Below, piece by piece: positions 1 to 5,063 of a stretch of 5,319 nucleotides of DNA. The position numbers and the translations under genes were made by a program. The notes beneath the pieces are model-generated. The model was given only the letters and a program-made list of their open reading frames with translations, was not told the DNA's origin and searched no databases. Origin of the DNA: an uncultured Devosia sp. Lineage in GTDB: Bacteria; Pseudomonadota; Alphaproteobacteria; Rhizobiales; Devosiaceae. The stretch lies in assembly GCA_946481445.1 (NCBI GenBank), contig CAMLOA010000177.1:1-5319 (forward strand), read 5' to 3'. The first letter of the stretch is position 1. Every line of letters starts with the position of its first letter.

Positions 1-1
1 G

Positions 2-187
2 ATCTTCACCTTCATGCTGGGCACCTTCCCGGCGGGCCTGGTGATCTACTGGGCGTGGAACAACACGCTCTCGATCGCCCAGCAGTGGTTCATCATGAAG
101 CGGCACGGCGCCGAGGTGAACCTGTTCGGCAATATCCTGGACAGCTTCAAGCGCAAGCCAAAGCCGGTGGAAACCACCAAGTCCTGA
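2..187 (+). CDS. yidC: Membrane protein insertase YidC, C-terminal fragment (5' end outside window)
   Basis: This is the last 61 codons of a gene that enters from the left edge, ending in TGA at 185-187. YidC inserts proteins into, and folds them in, the inner membrane, alone or with SecYEG. The visible part holds the end of the conserved Oxa1/YidC core: a hydrophobic segment with FPAGLVIYW followed by NNTLSIAQQ, which is the last transmembrane helix and its boundary. After it comes a basic cytoplasmic tail (IMKRHG, then FKRKPKP) and a short end, [20 protein letters not shown] is a hallmark of the family, so the identification is firm despite the truncation. The next gene, engB, starts 60 nt downstream on the same strand. 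This order (often rnpA-yidC-engB) is common in Alphaproteobacteria. Confidence 0.95.
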   Translation: MFTFMLGTFPAGLVIYWAWNNTLSIAQQWFIMKRHGAEVNLFGNILDSFKRKPKPVETTKS

Positions 188-195
188 TCCGTATC

Positions 196-223
196 GAGGG
201 CGCCGCTGGCGCCCTCTTCGTTT
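196..223 (+). terminator. Hairpin between yidC and engB, possible leaky terminator
   Basis: A perfect 9-bp stem (GAGGGCGCC at 196-204 pairing with GGCGCCCTC at 208-216) closes a 3-nt GCT loop. It starts 8 nt after the yidC stop and is followed by TTCGTTT, a short imperfect T-run. The shape fits a rho-independent terminator with a weak U-tract, so partial read-through into engB is plausible. The engB Shine-Dalgarno-like GGGAG (234-238) lies just downstream and is not sequestered by the stem. Confidence 0.6.
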
Positions 224-247
224 GCCGCCCGCTGGGAGACTGAGCCG

Positions 248-898
248 ATGCAGCCCGATATGATCGACTACGCGCCCGACATGATCGAACGCGGCCGGCT
301 GATGTTCGCCCGGCCGTTCCTGTTCGTGAAAGGCTGTGTCCGCATCGCCGACCTGCCGCCGATGGACAGGGTGGAAATCGCCTTTGCCGGCCGGTCCAAT
401 GTCGGCAAGTCGAGCCTGATCAATGCGCTCTGCGGCACATCGAGCCTGGCCCGCACCTCCAACACGCCGGGGCGTACGCAGGAACTCAACGTCTTCGAGA
501 GCCAGAGCGAGCCCCTGCGCATCGTCGACATGCCTGGCTACGGCTATGCCAAGGCGCCCGAAGACAAGGTGCGGCAATGGACCAAGCTGATCCACCAGTA
601 CCTCACCGGCCGGGCCACGTTGCGGCGGGTCTACGTCCTGGTCGACGGCCGCCACGGGCCCAAGGACAATGACCTCACCGTCATGAACGAGCTCGACAAG
701 TCCGCCGTCAGCTACCAGGTGGTGCTCACCAAGGCGGACAAGCCGGGCAAGGCCGAGCTCGACAAGGTCATCGCGGCTACCCGCGCCGCCATTGCCAAGC
801 GGCCGGCCGCCCACCCCCATGTCATCCTCACCTCGTCGCAGAAGGATGTCGGCCTGCGCGAGCTGCGCACCGAGATCGCCATGCTGCTCGAATCCTGA
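248..898 (+). CDS. engB: Ribosome biogenesis GTP-binding protein EngB (YihA/YsxC)
   Basis: A 216-residue P-loop GTPase of the TrmE-Era-EngA-EngB-Septin class, involved in assembly of the large ribosomal subunit and usually essential. All G motifs are visible in order: G1 GRSNVGKSS (48-56), G2 region TPGRTQ (73-78), G3 DMPGYG (94-99), G4 TKAD (161-164) and G5 TSS (195-197). The length is normal for the family, with a short alphaproteobacterial-type N-terminal extension before the GTPase core. The ATG at 248 is preceded by GGGAG at 234-238 with 9 nt spacing, which supports this start; Met5, Met12 and Met19 are possible but less favoured. It lies 60 nt after yidC and faces the DUF1801 gene convergently, with only 17 nt between the two stop codons and no clear terminator there. 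Confidence 0.97.
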   Translation: MQPDMIDYAPDMIERGRLMFARPFLFVKGCVRIADLPPMDRVEIAFAGRSNVGKSSLINALCGTSSLARTSNTPGRTQELNVFESQSEPLRIVDMPGYGYAKAPEDKVRQWTKLIHQYLTGRATLRRVYVLVDGRHGPKDNDLTVMNELDKSAVSYQVVLTKADKPGKAELDKVIAATRAAIAKRPAAHPHVILTSSQKDVGLRELRTEIAMLLES

Positions 899-915
899 GG
901 GGACCGGGGCGCGGC

Positions 916-1323
916 CTATCGCGTCGTGCAGGCGACCCAGCGGGCAAGGATGGCCTTGAGGGGTTCGGACTTGGCAGCCAGGTCAGCAGCATCGCGGATG
1001 GTCACCACGCCCCGGTCGGGCGCAGCCCAGCTGATCAGCTTGTCGGGATCCTCGAAGCGGAACAGATCGTCCACGCCGGCCTTGGCCCCGCGATGGAGGA
1101 TCAATTGCAGTCTCTCGCCCGGGTGGAGCCGCATGGTGACGCGGTCATCCTCGCCCGGGCCGAAGCTGGGGGCATTCCATTTGATGCGCTCGGTCAGGCC
1201 CGGCACGGCCTCGTGGATCAGCTGGCGCAGCGCGGCGATCTCTGGCTTGAGCTTGTGCTCGAGCGCGGCAAGATAGTCGTCCACCACCGATGCTTCCGCC
1301 CTGGACTGTGCCGCCGCCGCCAT
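916..1323 (-). CDS. DUF1801 (YdhG-like) domain protein
   Basis: A 135-residue soluble protein that looks like the DUF1801/YdhG family (Pfam PF08818). Recognisable features are the N-terminal VDDYLAAL segment (14-21), a helix LRQLIHEAVPGLTERIKWNAPSF (32-54) containing the hallmark E-x-IKW-x-xPSF, and a central strand pair MRLHPGERLQLILHRGAK (64-81). Members of this fold are small alpha/beta proteins, some resembling iron-chaperone frataxins; no biochemical role is assigned here. No signal peptide or membrane segment is seen. The start ATG (1321-1323) follows the stop of the upstream amidotransferase gene by 1 nt (TGA-A-ATG), and AAGGGG (1331-1336) sits 7 nt before it, so the two genes are almost certainly co-transcribed and translationally coupled. 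The gene ends in TAG at 916-918. Confidence 0.85.
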   Translation of the reverse strand: MAAAAQSRAEASVVDDYLAALEHKLKPEIAALRQLIHEAVPGLTERIKWNAPSFGPGEDDRVTMRLHPGERLQLILHRGAKAGVDDLFRFEDPDKLISWAAPDRGVVTIRDAADLAAKSEPLKAILARWVACTTR

Positions 1324-1324
1324 T

Positions 1325-2032
1325 TCAGCGCCCCTTGAAGAACTGCGCGATGTATCCGGCTACCATATCGCTGTCGGACGGCTTTTCCACCGAGGCGATG
1401 GCTGTCTCCACCACTTCGTCGGGCGCCTTGCCGCGCCGGAGTTCGGCCAGTGCCAGGGTGTAGTCGTCGAGGAATTCCGGATGCGGCTGGAAGCTGAGTG
1501 CCGCGCCATTGCGATAGGCCAGGCCGGCATTGGGAGTGAAATCCGACGCCAGGATCACCTCGGCCTCGGCGGGGGGCACCAGCACCTGGTCCTGGTGCGA
1601 ACAGGCGACGGCCAGCACAGGAGGCGCCGCCTGCATGAAGCCGGGGCGTCCCACGACGCCGTAATCATGCCGGCCCAGGCCCCAGCCCTTCTCGGACTTG
1701 CGCACATCCCCGCCCAGGGCGTCCGCCATGATCTGATGACCGAAACACACGCCCAGCATCGGCGTGGATGCGCCATAGGCGGACCGGATGAACGCCCGCA
1801 GCGGGTTCATCCAGGCCAGGTCATCATAGACCCCGGCAGCCGAGCCGGTGATGACGATACCGTCCAGCGCGGCCGCATCGGGAAATGGCTCGCCTTCGGC
1901 CACGTTGACGGTCTCATAGGAGAATCCATGTCCCGTGCCATCGAACATGCGCTCGAACATCTTGCGGTAGGGTCCGAACTGCCCGCGCAGGGGCAGGGGC
2001 ACTTCGCCGGTCTGGACAATGGTGAGTTTCAT
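1325..2032 (-). CDS. Class I glutamine amidotransferase-like protein (GMP synthase GATase-type)
   Basis: A 235-residue stand-alone class I glutamine amidotransferase domain. The catalytic triad is visible: nucleophile Cys96 in GVCFGHQ (94-100), and His184 and Glu186 in QPHPEF (182-187). ITGSAAGVYDD (61-71) is the oxyanion-side loop and SHQDQV (145-150) is the conserved strand before the triad. Such single-domain proteins are often labelled GMP synthase, but there is no synthetase domain here, so it is not a complete GuaA. The substrate is unknown; isopeptide or gamma-glutamyl hydrolysis, as in PuuD-like relatives, is possible. The start is uncertain: Met at 2032 (MKLTIVQTGEVP) is chosen because family members usually begin there, but an in-frame ATG at 2044 adds MPPD, and neither has a convincing Shine-Dalgarno sequence. 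It is followed after 1 nt by the DUF1801 gene. Confidence 0.9.
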   Translation of the reverse strand: MKLTIVQTGEVPLPLRGQFGPYRKMFERMFDGTGHGFSYETVNVAEGEPFPDAAALDGIVITGSAAGVYDDLAWMNPLRAFIRSAYGASTPMLGVCFGHQIMADALGGDVRKSEKGWGLGRHDYGVVGRPGFMQAAPPVLAVACSHQDQVLVPPAEAEVILASDFTPNAGLAYRNGAALSFQPHPEFLDDYTLALAELRRGKAPDEVVETAIASVEKPSDSDMVAGYIAQFFKGR

Positions 2033-2077
2033 GTCCGGTGGCATAGCGGAAATCGAGGCCCCGCTGCAACATCACCG

Positions 2078-2113
2078 AATGGGTGCCGAAGGGCGAAACC
2101 CCGGCACCCGATT
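2078..2113 (-). terminator. Stem-loop downstream of msrB, possible terminator
   Basis: GGGTGCCG (2081-2088) pairs perfectly with CGGCACCC (2102-2109). AAT (2078-2080) and ATT (2111-2113) can extend the stem past a one-base bulge, and GGG/CCC (2091-2093 and 2099-2101) can form an inner stem. It begins about 10 nt beyond the msrB stop on the minus strand and lies in the 91-nt gap before the amidotransferase start. There is no U-tract, so it may be a rho-assisted terminator, a 3' stabilising hairpin or an attenuator. It suggests that msrB and the amidotransferase/DUF1801 pair are at least partly separate units. Confidence 0.5.
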
Positions 2114-2123
2114 GGGCGAGCCG

Positions 2124-2618
2124 CTAGGCCGCCACGAACTTCAGAGATACGCCATTGATGCAGTAGCGCAGGCCGGTGGGCTGCGGTCCGTCATTGAACA
2201 CGTGCCCCTGGTGGCCCCCGCAATTGGAGCAATGCACCTCGATGCGCTGCATGAAGAGGGAGTTGTCGACGGACTCCCCGATGGCGCCCTCGATGCAGGT
2301 GTAGAAGCTCGGCCAGCCCGTGCCGCTGTCGTATTTCGTGGCCGAGTCAAACAGCGCCTGGTCGCATCCGGCGCAATGGAAGATGCCGGCGCGCTTCTCG
2401 TCGTTGAGCGGGGAGGTGAATGGGCGTTCGGTCGCTTCGTGCCGCAGCACCTGATAGGCCAGGGGGTCGAGGCGGGCCTGCCATTCAGCGTCGGTCAGCT
2501 TGAACGGGAAATCGCCTTCAGCGGCCAGGGCCGTATCCGTGGGGCGTATCCAGGCGATGGCTGCCGCCAGGGCAACGGCCGAGCCGGCAAGAAGCGCATT
2601 GCGACGATCGATGATCAT
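2124..2618 (-). CDS. msrB: Exported peptide-methionine (R)-S-oxide reductase MsrB
   Basis: A 164-residue MsrB (SelR domain) that reduces the R form of methionine sulfoxide in proteins. Residues 1-33 look like a Tat leader: twin arginines in DRRNALL (4-10), a hydrophobic stretch [17 protein letters not shown] (8-24) and an ALA cleavage-like site at 30-32. Export to the periplasm, or anchoring in the membrane, is therefore inferred. The domain shows zinc-ligand pairs Cys82/Cys85 (HCAGC) and Cys130/Cys133 (CSNCGGH), the GGHQGHVF motif (134-141) and catalytic Cys153 in RYCINGVSL. The usual recycling cysteine in the YDSG-C-GW motif is replaced by Thr100; Cys108 nearby may stand in. The start at 2618 is chosen over an upstream in-frame ATG (2735) because of a strong ribosome site and because the signal peptide then begins the protein. 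The fasciclin gene is upstream on the same strand. Confidence 0.93.
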   Translation of the reverse strand: MIIDRRNALLAGSAVALAAAIAWIRPTDTALAAEGDFPFKLTDAEWQARLDPLAYQVLRHEATERPFTSPLNDEKRAGIFHCAGCDQALFDSATKYDSGTGWPSFYTCIEGAIGESVDNSLFMQRIEVHCSNCGGHQGHVFNDGPQPTGLRYCINGVSLKFVAA

Positions 2619-2621
2619 GTG

Positions 2622-2630
2622 TCTTCCCCT
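2622..2630 (-). promoter_or_regulatory. Ribosome binding site that fixes the msrB start
   Basis: On the minus strand AGGGGAAGA ends 3 nt before the ATG at 2616-2618, placing AGGGGA 6 nt from the codon. This supports the 164-residue form of MsrB and argues against the 39-residue longer form starting at 2735, whose extra residues are Arg/His-rich and look non-coding. Confidence 0.75.
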
Positions 2631-2700
2631 GTGATTTGCCCCGCGCCTGGTCTCGCGGGAGGGGTGCGCGAACCGGTGACGCGGGGCCGAATTGACGGTC

Positions 2701-2730
2701 ATTGTAAGGTCCTGGGCAAGGCAATGACAC
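2701..2730 (-). promoter_or_regulatory. Possible housekeeping-type promoter for msrB
   Basis: On the minus strand TACAAT (2701-2706) is a good -10 match. The best -35 at proper distance is GTGTCA (2725-2730, 4 of 6 matches) with an 18-nt spacer; a better-looking TTGACG (2730-2735) lies 23 nt away, which is too far. The -10 is 82 nt before the msrB start. It lies beyond the hairpin that follows the fasciclin gene, so msrB could be transcribed on its own. This rests on pattern matching only. Confidence 0.25.
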
Positions 2731-2743
2731 GTCAAGTGTTGGT

Positions 2744-2773
2744 GAGGACCCGCGGAGCTCGGTGCGGGTCCTC
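2744..2773 (-). terminator. Perfect 10-bp stem-loop after the fasciclin gene, possible terminator
   Basis: GAGGACCCGC (2744-2753) and GCGGGTCCTC (2764-2773) form an uninterrupted 10-bp stem around a 10-nt loop, starting 33 nt past the fasciclin stop codon on the minus strand. The minus-strand sequence after the stem (ACCAACACTT) has no real U-tract, so termination may be partial or need Rho. The location, between the end of one gene and the leader of the next, is typical of a transcription end. Confidence 0.55.
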
Positions 2774-2806
2774 TCAGGGCACTATTCGCTCTAGCGCCCC
2801 GTCTGG

Positions 2807-3373
2807 TTACATGGCCGGCAGCAGCACGGCGTCGATGACGTGGATCACGCCGTTGGACTGGTCGACATCGGCGATGGTCACGGTGGCCATGCCGCCATTG
2901 GCGTCGGTGATCTTGACCATGTCGCCGTCGAGGCTGAAGGTCAGCTCGCCGCCCTGGACGGTGGCCGCCTTGTACTCGCCGCCATTGTCCTGGATCAGCT
3001 TGACCAGATCGGCCGAGTGAATGTCACCGGCAATGACGTGATAGGTCAGGACGGCGGTCAGCTGGTCCTTGGCTTCGGGCGCCAGCAGGCCTTCAACCGT
3101 GCCGGCCGGCAGGGCGTCAAACGCGGCATTGACCGGAGCGAACACGGTGAACGGGCCGGGGCTCGACAGGGTCTCGACCAGGCCAGCCGCCTGAACCGCA
3201 GCCACCAGCGTGGTGTGGTCGGCAGAGTTCACGGCATTCTCAACGATATTGTTGGTGGCAGGCATGGCCGCGCCACCCACCATCGGGTTTTCCTGGGCGA
3301 TGACGGCGGAGCCGGCAACAGCCGAGACCGAGAGCATGGCAGCCAGCGAAAGAGCGCGAAGAGAGAGTTTCAT
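2807..3373 (-). CDS. Secreted single-domain fasciclin (FAS1) protein, MPT70-like
   Basis: A 188-residue protein with a Sec-type signal peptide (residues 1-26: MKLSLR, then a hydrophobic run, with VIA before QENP as a probable cleavage site) and one FAS1 domain. The first conserved block is [23 protein letters not shown] (75-97), the central [10 protein letters not shown] is at 111-120, and the second block [12 protein letters not shown] is at 175-186. FAS1 proteins act in adhesion or cell-surface interactions; in bacteria the exact role is mostly unknown. The size and architecture resemble mycobacterial MPT70/MPT83, products of the SigK regulon. A good ribosome site (GAGGAAGGA) lies just before the ATG at 3371-3373. 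The sigma/anti-sigma pair lies directly upstream on the same strand, separated by 234 nt with its own candidate ECF promoter. Control by the neighbouring sigma factor is inferred. Confidence 0.93.
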   Translation of the reverse strand: MKLSLRALSLAAMLSVSAVAGSAVIAQENPMVGGAAMPATNNIVENAVNSADHTTLVAAVQAAGLVETLSSPGPFTVFAPVNAAFDALPAGTVEGLLAPEAKDQLTAVLTYHVIAGDIHSADLVKLIQDNGGEYKAATVQGGELTFSLDGDMVKITDANGGMATVTIADVDQSNGVIHVIDAVLLPAM

Positions 3374-3430
3374 GTGTTTGTTCCTTCCTCAGTGTTTCGT
3401 TCCCCTTGATTGGCTGGGGACGTGGGAAGG

Positions 3431-3457
3431 TACGCGGCACTCCCGCCGATAGTTTCA
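3431..3457 (-). promoter_or_regulatory. Candidate ECF-type promoter of the fasciclin gene
   Basis: On the minus strand TGAAAC (3452-3457) is followed after 17 nt by CGTA (3431-3434). TGAAAC and CGTA are classic ECF sigma -35 and -10 elements (for example Bacillus SigW, usually N16). Transcription would begin near 3424, giving a leader of about 50 nt that contains the GAGGAAGGA ribosome site. A related pattern lies upstream of the sigma gene. No sigma70-like pair of similar quality was seen near the gene. Confidence 0.45.
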
Positions 3458-3468
3458 GGGCAGTTTCA
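3451..3468 (-). repeat. Tandem TGAAACT repeat, 11-nt period, in the fasciclin promoter
   Basis: TGAAACT occurs twice on the minus strand (complement of AGTTTCA at 3451-3457 and at 3462-3468), with starts exactly 11 nt apart, about one helical turn. The copy nearer the gene overlaps the candidate -35 element. The pair could be a duplicated -35 region or two half-sites for a regulator. Confidence 0.55.
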
Positions 3469-3600
3469 CACCGGACAAGAAAAATTCCGCGCCATTTTCA
3501 TCAATAATATCAATAGAATAGAGATGTGTCTGCGCGCCTGTCGCGGCCGCGTTCAAAACTTGTTTTTGTAGTGATCCGACCTTTGGGGTCTTGCGTACGA
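3469..3600. other. AT-rich intergenic patch between anti-sigma and fasciclin genes
   Basis: No gene is seen here. Positions 3478-3525 are much richer in A/T than the surrounding GC-rich DNA and contain two ATCAATA direct repeats (3500-3506 and 3509-3515). Further on are a NotI-type GCGGCCGC (3544-3551) and an imperfect palindrome around AAAAC-TT-GTTTT (3555-3566). A 4-bp GACC/GGTC stem near 3579-3591 is too weak to call a terminator for the anti-sigma gene. The patch could act as an upstream promoter element or a protein-binding site for the fasciclin gene. Confidence 0.35.
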
Positions 3601-3607
3601 CACTGCC

Positions 3608-4321
3608 TCAGATGGGCGTGACGGCACCCTTGGCGACGACCGGGCCGTGCGGATTGCCGTCGGGCGACCCGCCCTTTTCTTCCAGCGTGATGGCCAGCAC
3701 CGACCCTTCGCCCCAGCCCGCCATGACCTCAGGCGAGATGGGGACGGCGTGGCGCTCGCCCACGGGGACCACGCCCATGGAAATGGGGTTATTGCCGCCC
3801 TGTATGGCCCAAAGCTCGAAGTCCTTGTCCGGCACCGCGCTGCCCGACAGCGCCGTCAGCCGCACGGTGCCGCTGCCGTCATAGAGCGCGAGGAAGCGGA
3901 CATCGCTGCCCTCTTCCTCGAGTGCAGCAACGAGCTGGGTAGTGAGTGTCGATACGTCCGGCGTGGGTTGCATCAGGTTGAAGCCGATGGCAGCCACGGC
4001 GACGGCCATGGCGCCTGCGGCAAGGCCGCGCCAGACCAGCAGCGATTCCCACCAGCCTGAACTGCGCGGCTTGACCAGCTCGCCAAAGGCGCGGGCCTCG
4101 ATGGCCCGATAGATGTGGGGCGGGACCGGCGTCTCCTCGAATTCGGCGTTGAGTGCGGCAAAGCGCGACTGCCAGAAGTCGCGCTCGGCGCGCAGGCCGG
4201 CATCGGCCTCGATCATCTGGCCGACACGGTGGTGTGTCGCCTGGTCGAGCAGGCCCAGCACATATTCGGCCACAAGGGCCCTGCGCGTCTCGTCTCCACC
4301 AATGTCGTCCGGCGCACTCAT
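3608..4321 (-). CDS. RskA-type membrane anti-sigma factor
   Basis: A 237-residue single-pass membrane protein that should hold the adjacent ECF sigma factor inactive. The N-terminal cytoplasmic part starts with ALVAEYVLGLLD (15-26), the signature of RskA/SigK-type anti-sigma domains. A hydrophobic helix spans about 97-118. The C-terminal extracytoplasmic RskA domain (Pfam PF10099 type) carries FELWAI (168-173), SMGVVPV (181-187) and an ending LAITLEEKGGSPDGNPHGPVVAKG (209-232) typical of the family. No zinc-binding HxxxCxxC motif is present, so this is not a ZAS-type anti-sigma. The ATG at 4319-4321 overlaps the sigma stop codon as ATGA, giving coupled translation; the reading frame stays open upstream through the sigma gene, but that part is a shadow. 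Release by regulated proteolysis, as for mycobacterial RskA, or by redox change is inferred. Confidence 0.92.
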   Translation of the reverse strand: MSAPDDIGGDETRRALVAEYVLGLLDQATHHRVGQMIEADAGLRAERDFWQSRFAALNAEFEETPVPPHIYRAIEARAFGELVKPRSSGWWESLLVWRGLAAGAMAVAVAAIGFNLMQPTPDVSTLTTQLVAALEEEGSDVRFLALYDGSGTVRLTALSGSAVPDKDFELWAIQGGNNPISMGVVPVGERHAVPISPEVMAGWGEGSVLAITLEEKGGSPDGNPHGPVVAKGAVTPI

Positions 4322-4869
4322 GCAGTCAGGCACTCTCTCAGTTTGATGAGGCTCCGGCGCAGCCAGGTCCGCATCGTGTTCAACGGCACCGCATGGCGGG
4401 AAGCCAGTTCCTCGTAGCTGTAGCCATCGAGATAGGCCCCCCGCACTGCCTCGGCCCGGTCGGGTTCGAGCGTGCCCAGGCAATGCTCGATGCGGCCCCG
4501 TTCCTCGCTGTCCGCAGCCGCCCGTTCGGGGGTGGGGCCAGCATCGGCGATGTCGAAGGCCGCCTCGATATCCTCCGAGACTGGACGACGCGCCCTCAGG
4601 ATGTCCAGTGAATGGTTCCGCGCCACCGCCACCAGCCAGCTGATCGGACTGGTCGTGCCCTGCACATAGCGGTCGGCGCGATGCCATATCTTCACATAGA
4701 CTTCCTGGATTGCGTCCTCCGCCTCCGATCGGTCTTTCAAGATACGCAGGGTAACGCCGAAGAGTTTCGCGCTGGTCCGCTCGTAGAGGACGCGGAAGGC
4801 CGCCCGATCCCGCAGCGCGCAGCGTGCAATGAGATCGGCAATATCCTGGCTCGGGGTCTGCATGGACAT
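4318..4869 (-). CDS. ECF (group IV) RNA polymerase sigma factor, SigK-like
   Basis: A 183-residue ECF sigma factor that directs RNA polymerase to a small stress regulon. Region 2 covers about 25-95, with the core-binding EAEDAIQEVYVKIW (49-62) and a promoter-melting/-10 recognition part SPISWLVAVARNHSLDILR (74-92). After a linker (96-125), region 4 covers about 128-180, with the helix-turn-helix GYSYEELASRHAVPLNTMRTWLRRSLIKLRE. Cysteines are at 17, 130 and 180; the last two flank region 4 with the same 50-residue spacing as Cys133/Cys183 of M. tuberculosis SigK. Met at 4869 is preferred over Met3 (4863) since GGGAGG (4882-4887) is 12 nt upstream of it. It overlaps the RskA-type gene by 4 nt. 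It is called SigK-like from the pairing with RskA and fasciclin; the formal ECF group is not established here. Confidence 0.93.
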   Translation of the reverse strand: MSMQTPSQDIADLIARCALRDRAAFRVLYERTSAKLFGVTLRILKDRSEAEDAIQEVYVKIWHRADRYVQGTTSPISWLVAVARNHSLDILRARRPVSEDIEAAFDIADAGPTPERAAADSEERGRIEHCLGTLEPDRAEAVRGAYLDGYSYEELASRHAVPLNTMRTWLRRSLIKLRECLTA

Positions 4870-4924
4870 GACCGTAGCGCGCCTCCCGCCGCGTGCCTAT
4901 CCCCCGCCCTTGCCCGGTGCGACG

Positions 4925-4966
4925 TATCGGCTCTACGCACAACGCGGCCGGATGGCTCTTGGATCA
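4925..4966 (-). promoter_or_regulatory. Candidate ECF promoter(s) of the sigma/anti-sigma operon
   Basis: Two overlapping possibilities are seen on the minus strand. First, CCATCC (4950-4955), 19 nt, CCGATA (4925-4930), close to the M. tuberculosis SigK consensus as I recall it (CCATCC, 16-20 nt, CCGAAT). Second, TGATCC (4961-4966), 13 nt, CCGCGT (4942-4947), equivalent to TGATCC-N16-CGTT, which resembles the fasciclin promoter pattern TGAAAC-N14-CCGCGT. Either would allow autoregulation. The 194-nt region also faces argB, for which no convincing promoter was found. Confidence 0.35.
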
Positions 4967-5063
4967 GTCGGCCCGTGCAGAGAACCGTCTTTTCCTTTGC
5001 GCATTCATGCTCTAGACCGTTGCCGTCTTTTTACCGCCGCATTGGCCTTCGATTGGGTCCGCC

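Noticed and set aside
1481..2158. A 225-codon plus-strand open frame opposite the amidotransferase.
   Set aside because: It is the antisense shadow of a gene with an intact catalytic triad; its translation is rich in His, Arg and Gly with no recognisable domain.
2619..2735. A 39-residue N-terminal extension of MsrB from the ATG at 2735.
   Set aside because: It would place the twin-arginine leader inside the protein and overlaps the intergenic leader; the strong AGGGGAAGA site directly before 2618 fits the shorter form.
2019..3020. A 333-codon open frame on the plus strand opposite msrB and the fasciclin end.
   Set aside because: It is antisense to msrB and part of the fasciclin gene, spans their intergenic hairpin and shows no family motif. 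Long antisense open frames are common in GC-rich DNA.
3555..3591. Possible terminator after the anti-sigma gene (GACC/GGTC stem and AAAAC-TT-GTTTT palindrome).
   Set aside because: The stems are only 4-5 bp, partly A-T, and have no following U-tract, so they do not support a terminator call.
4322..4942. Upstream extension of the anti-sigma reading frame to about 444 residues, covering the sigma gene in another frame.
   Set aside because: The extension lies wholly over the well-supported sigma gene and its leader and has an Arg/Gly/Pro-rich composition unlike a protein domain. The ATGA overlap at 4318-4321 gives a normal RskA-type start.
4870..5063. Sigma70 promoter for argB in the divergent region.
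   Set aside because: Several partial hexamers were tried (such as TTGGAT or TTGCGC with downstream boxes) but none paired with a reasonable -10 at proper spacing.
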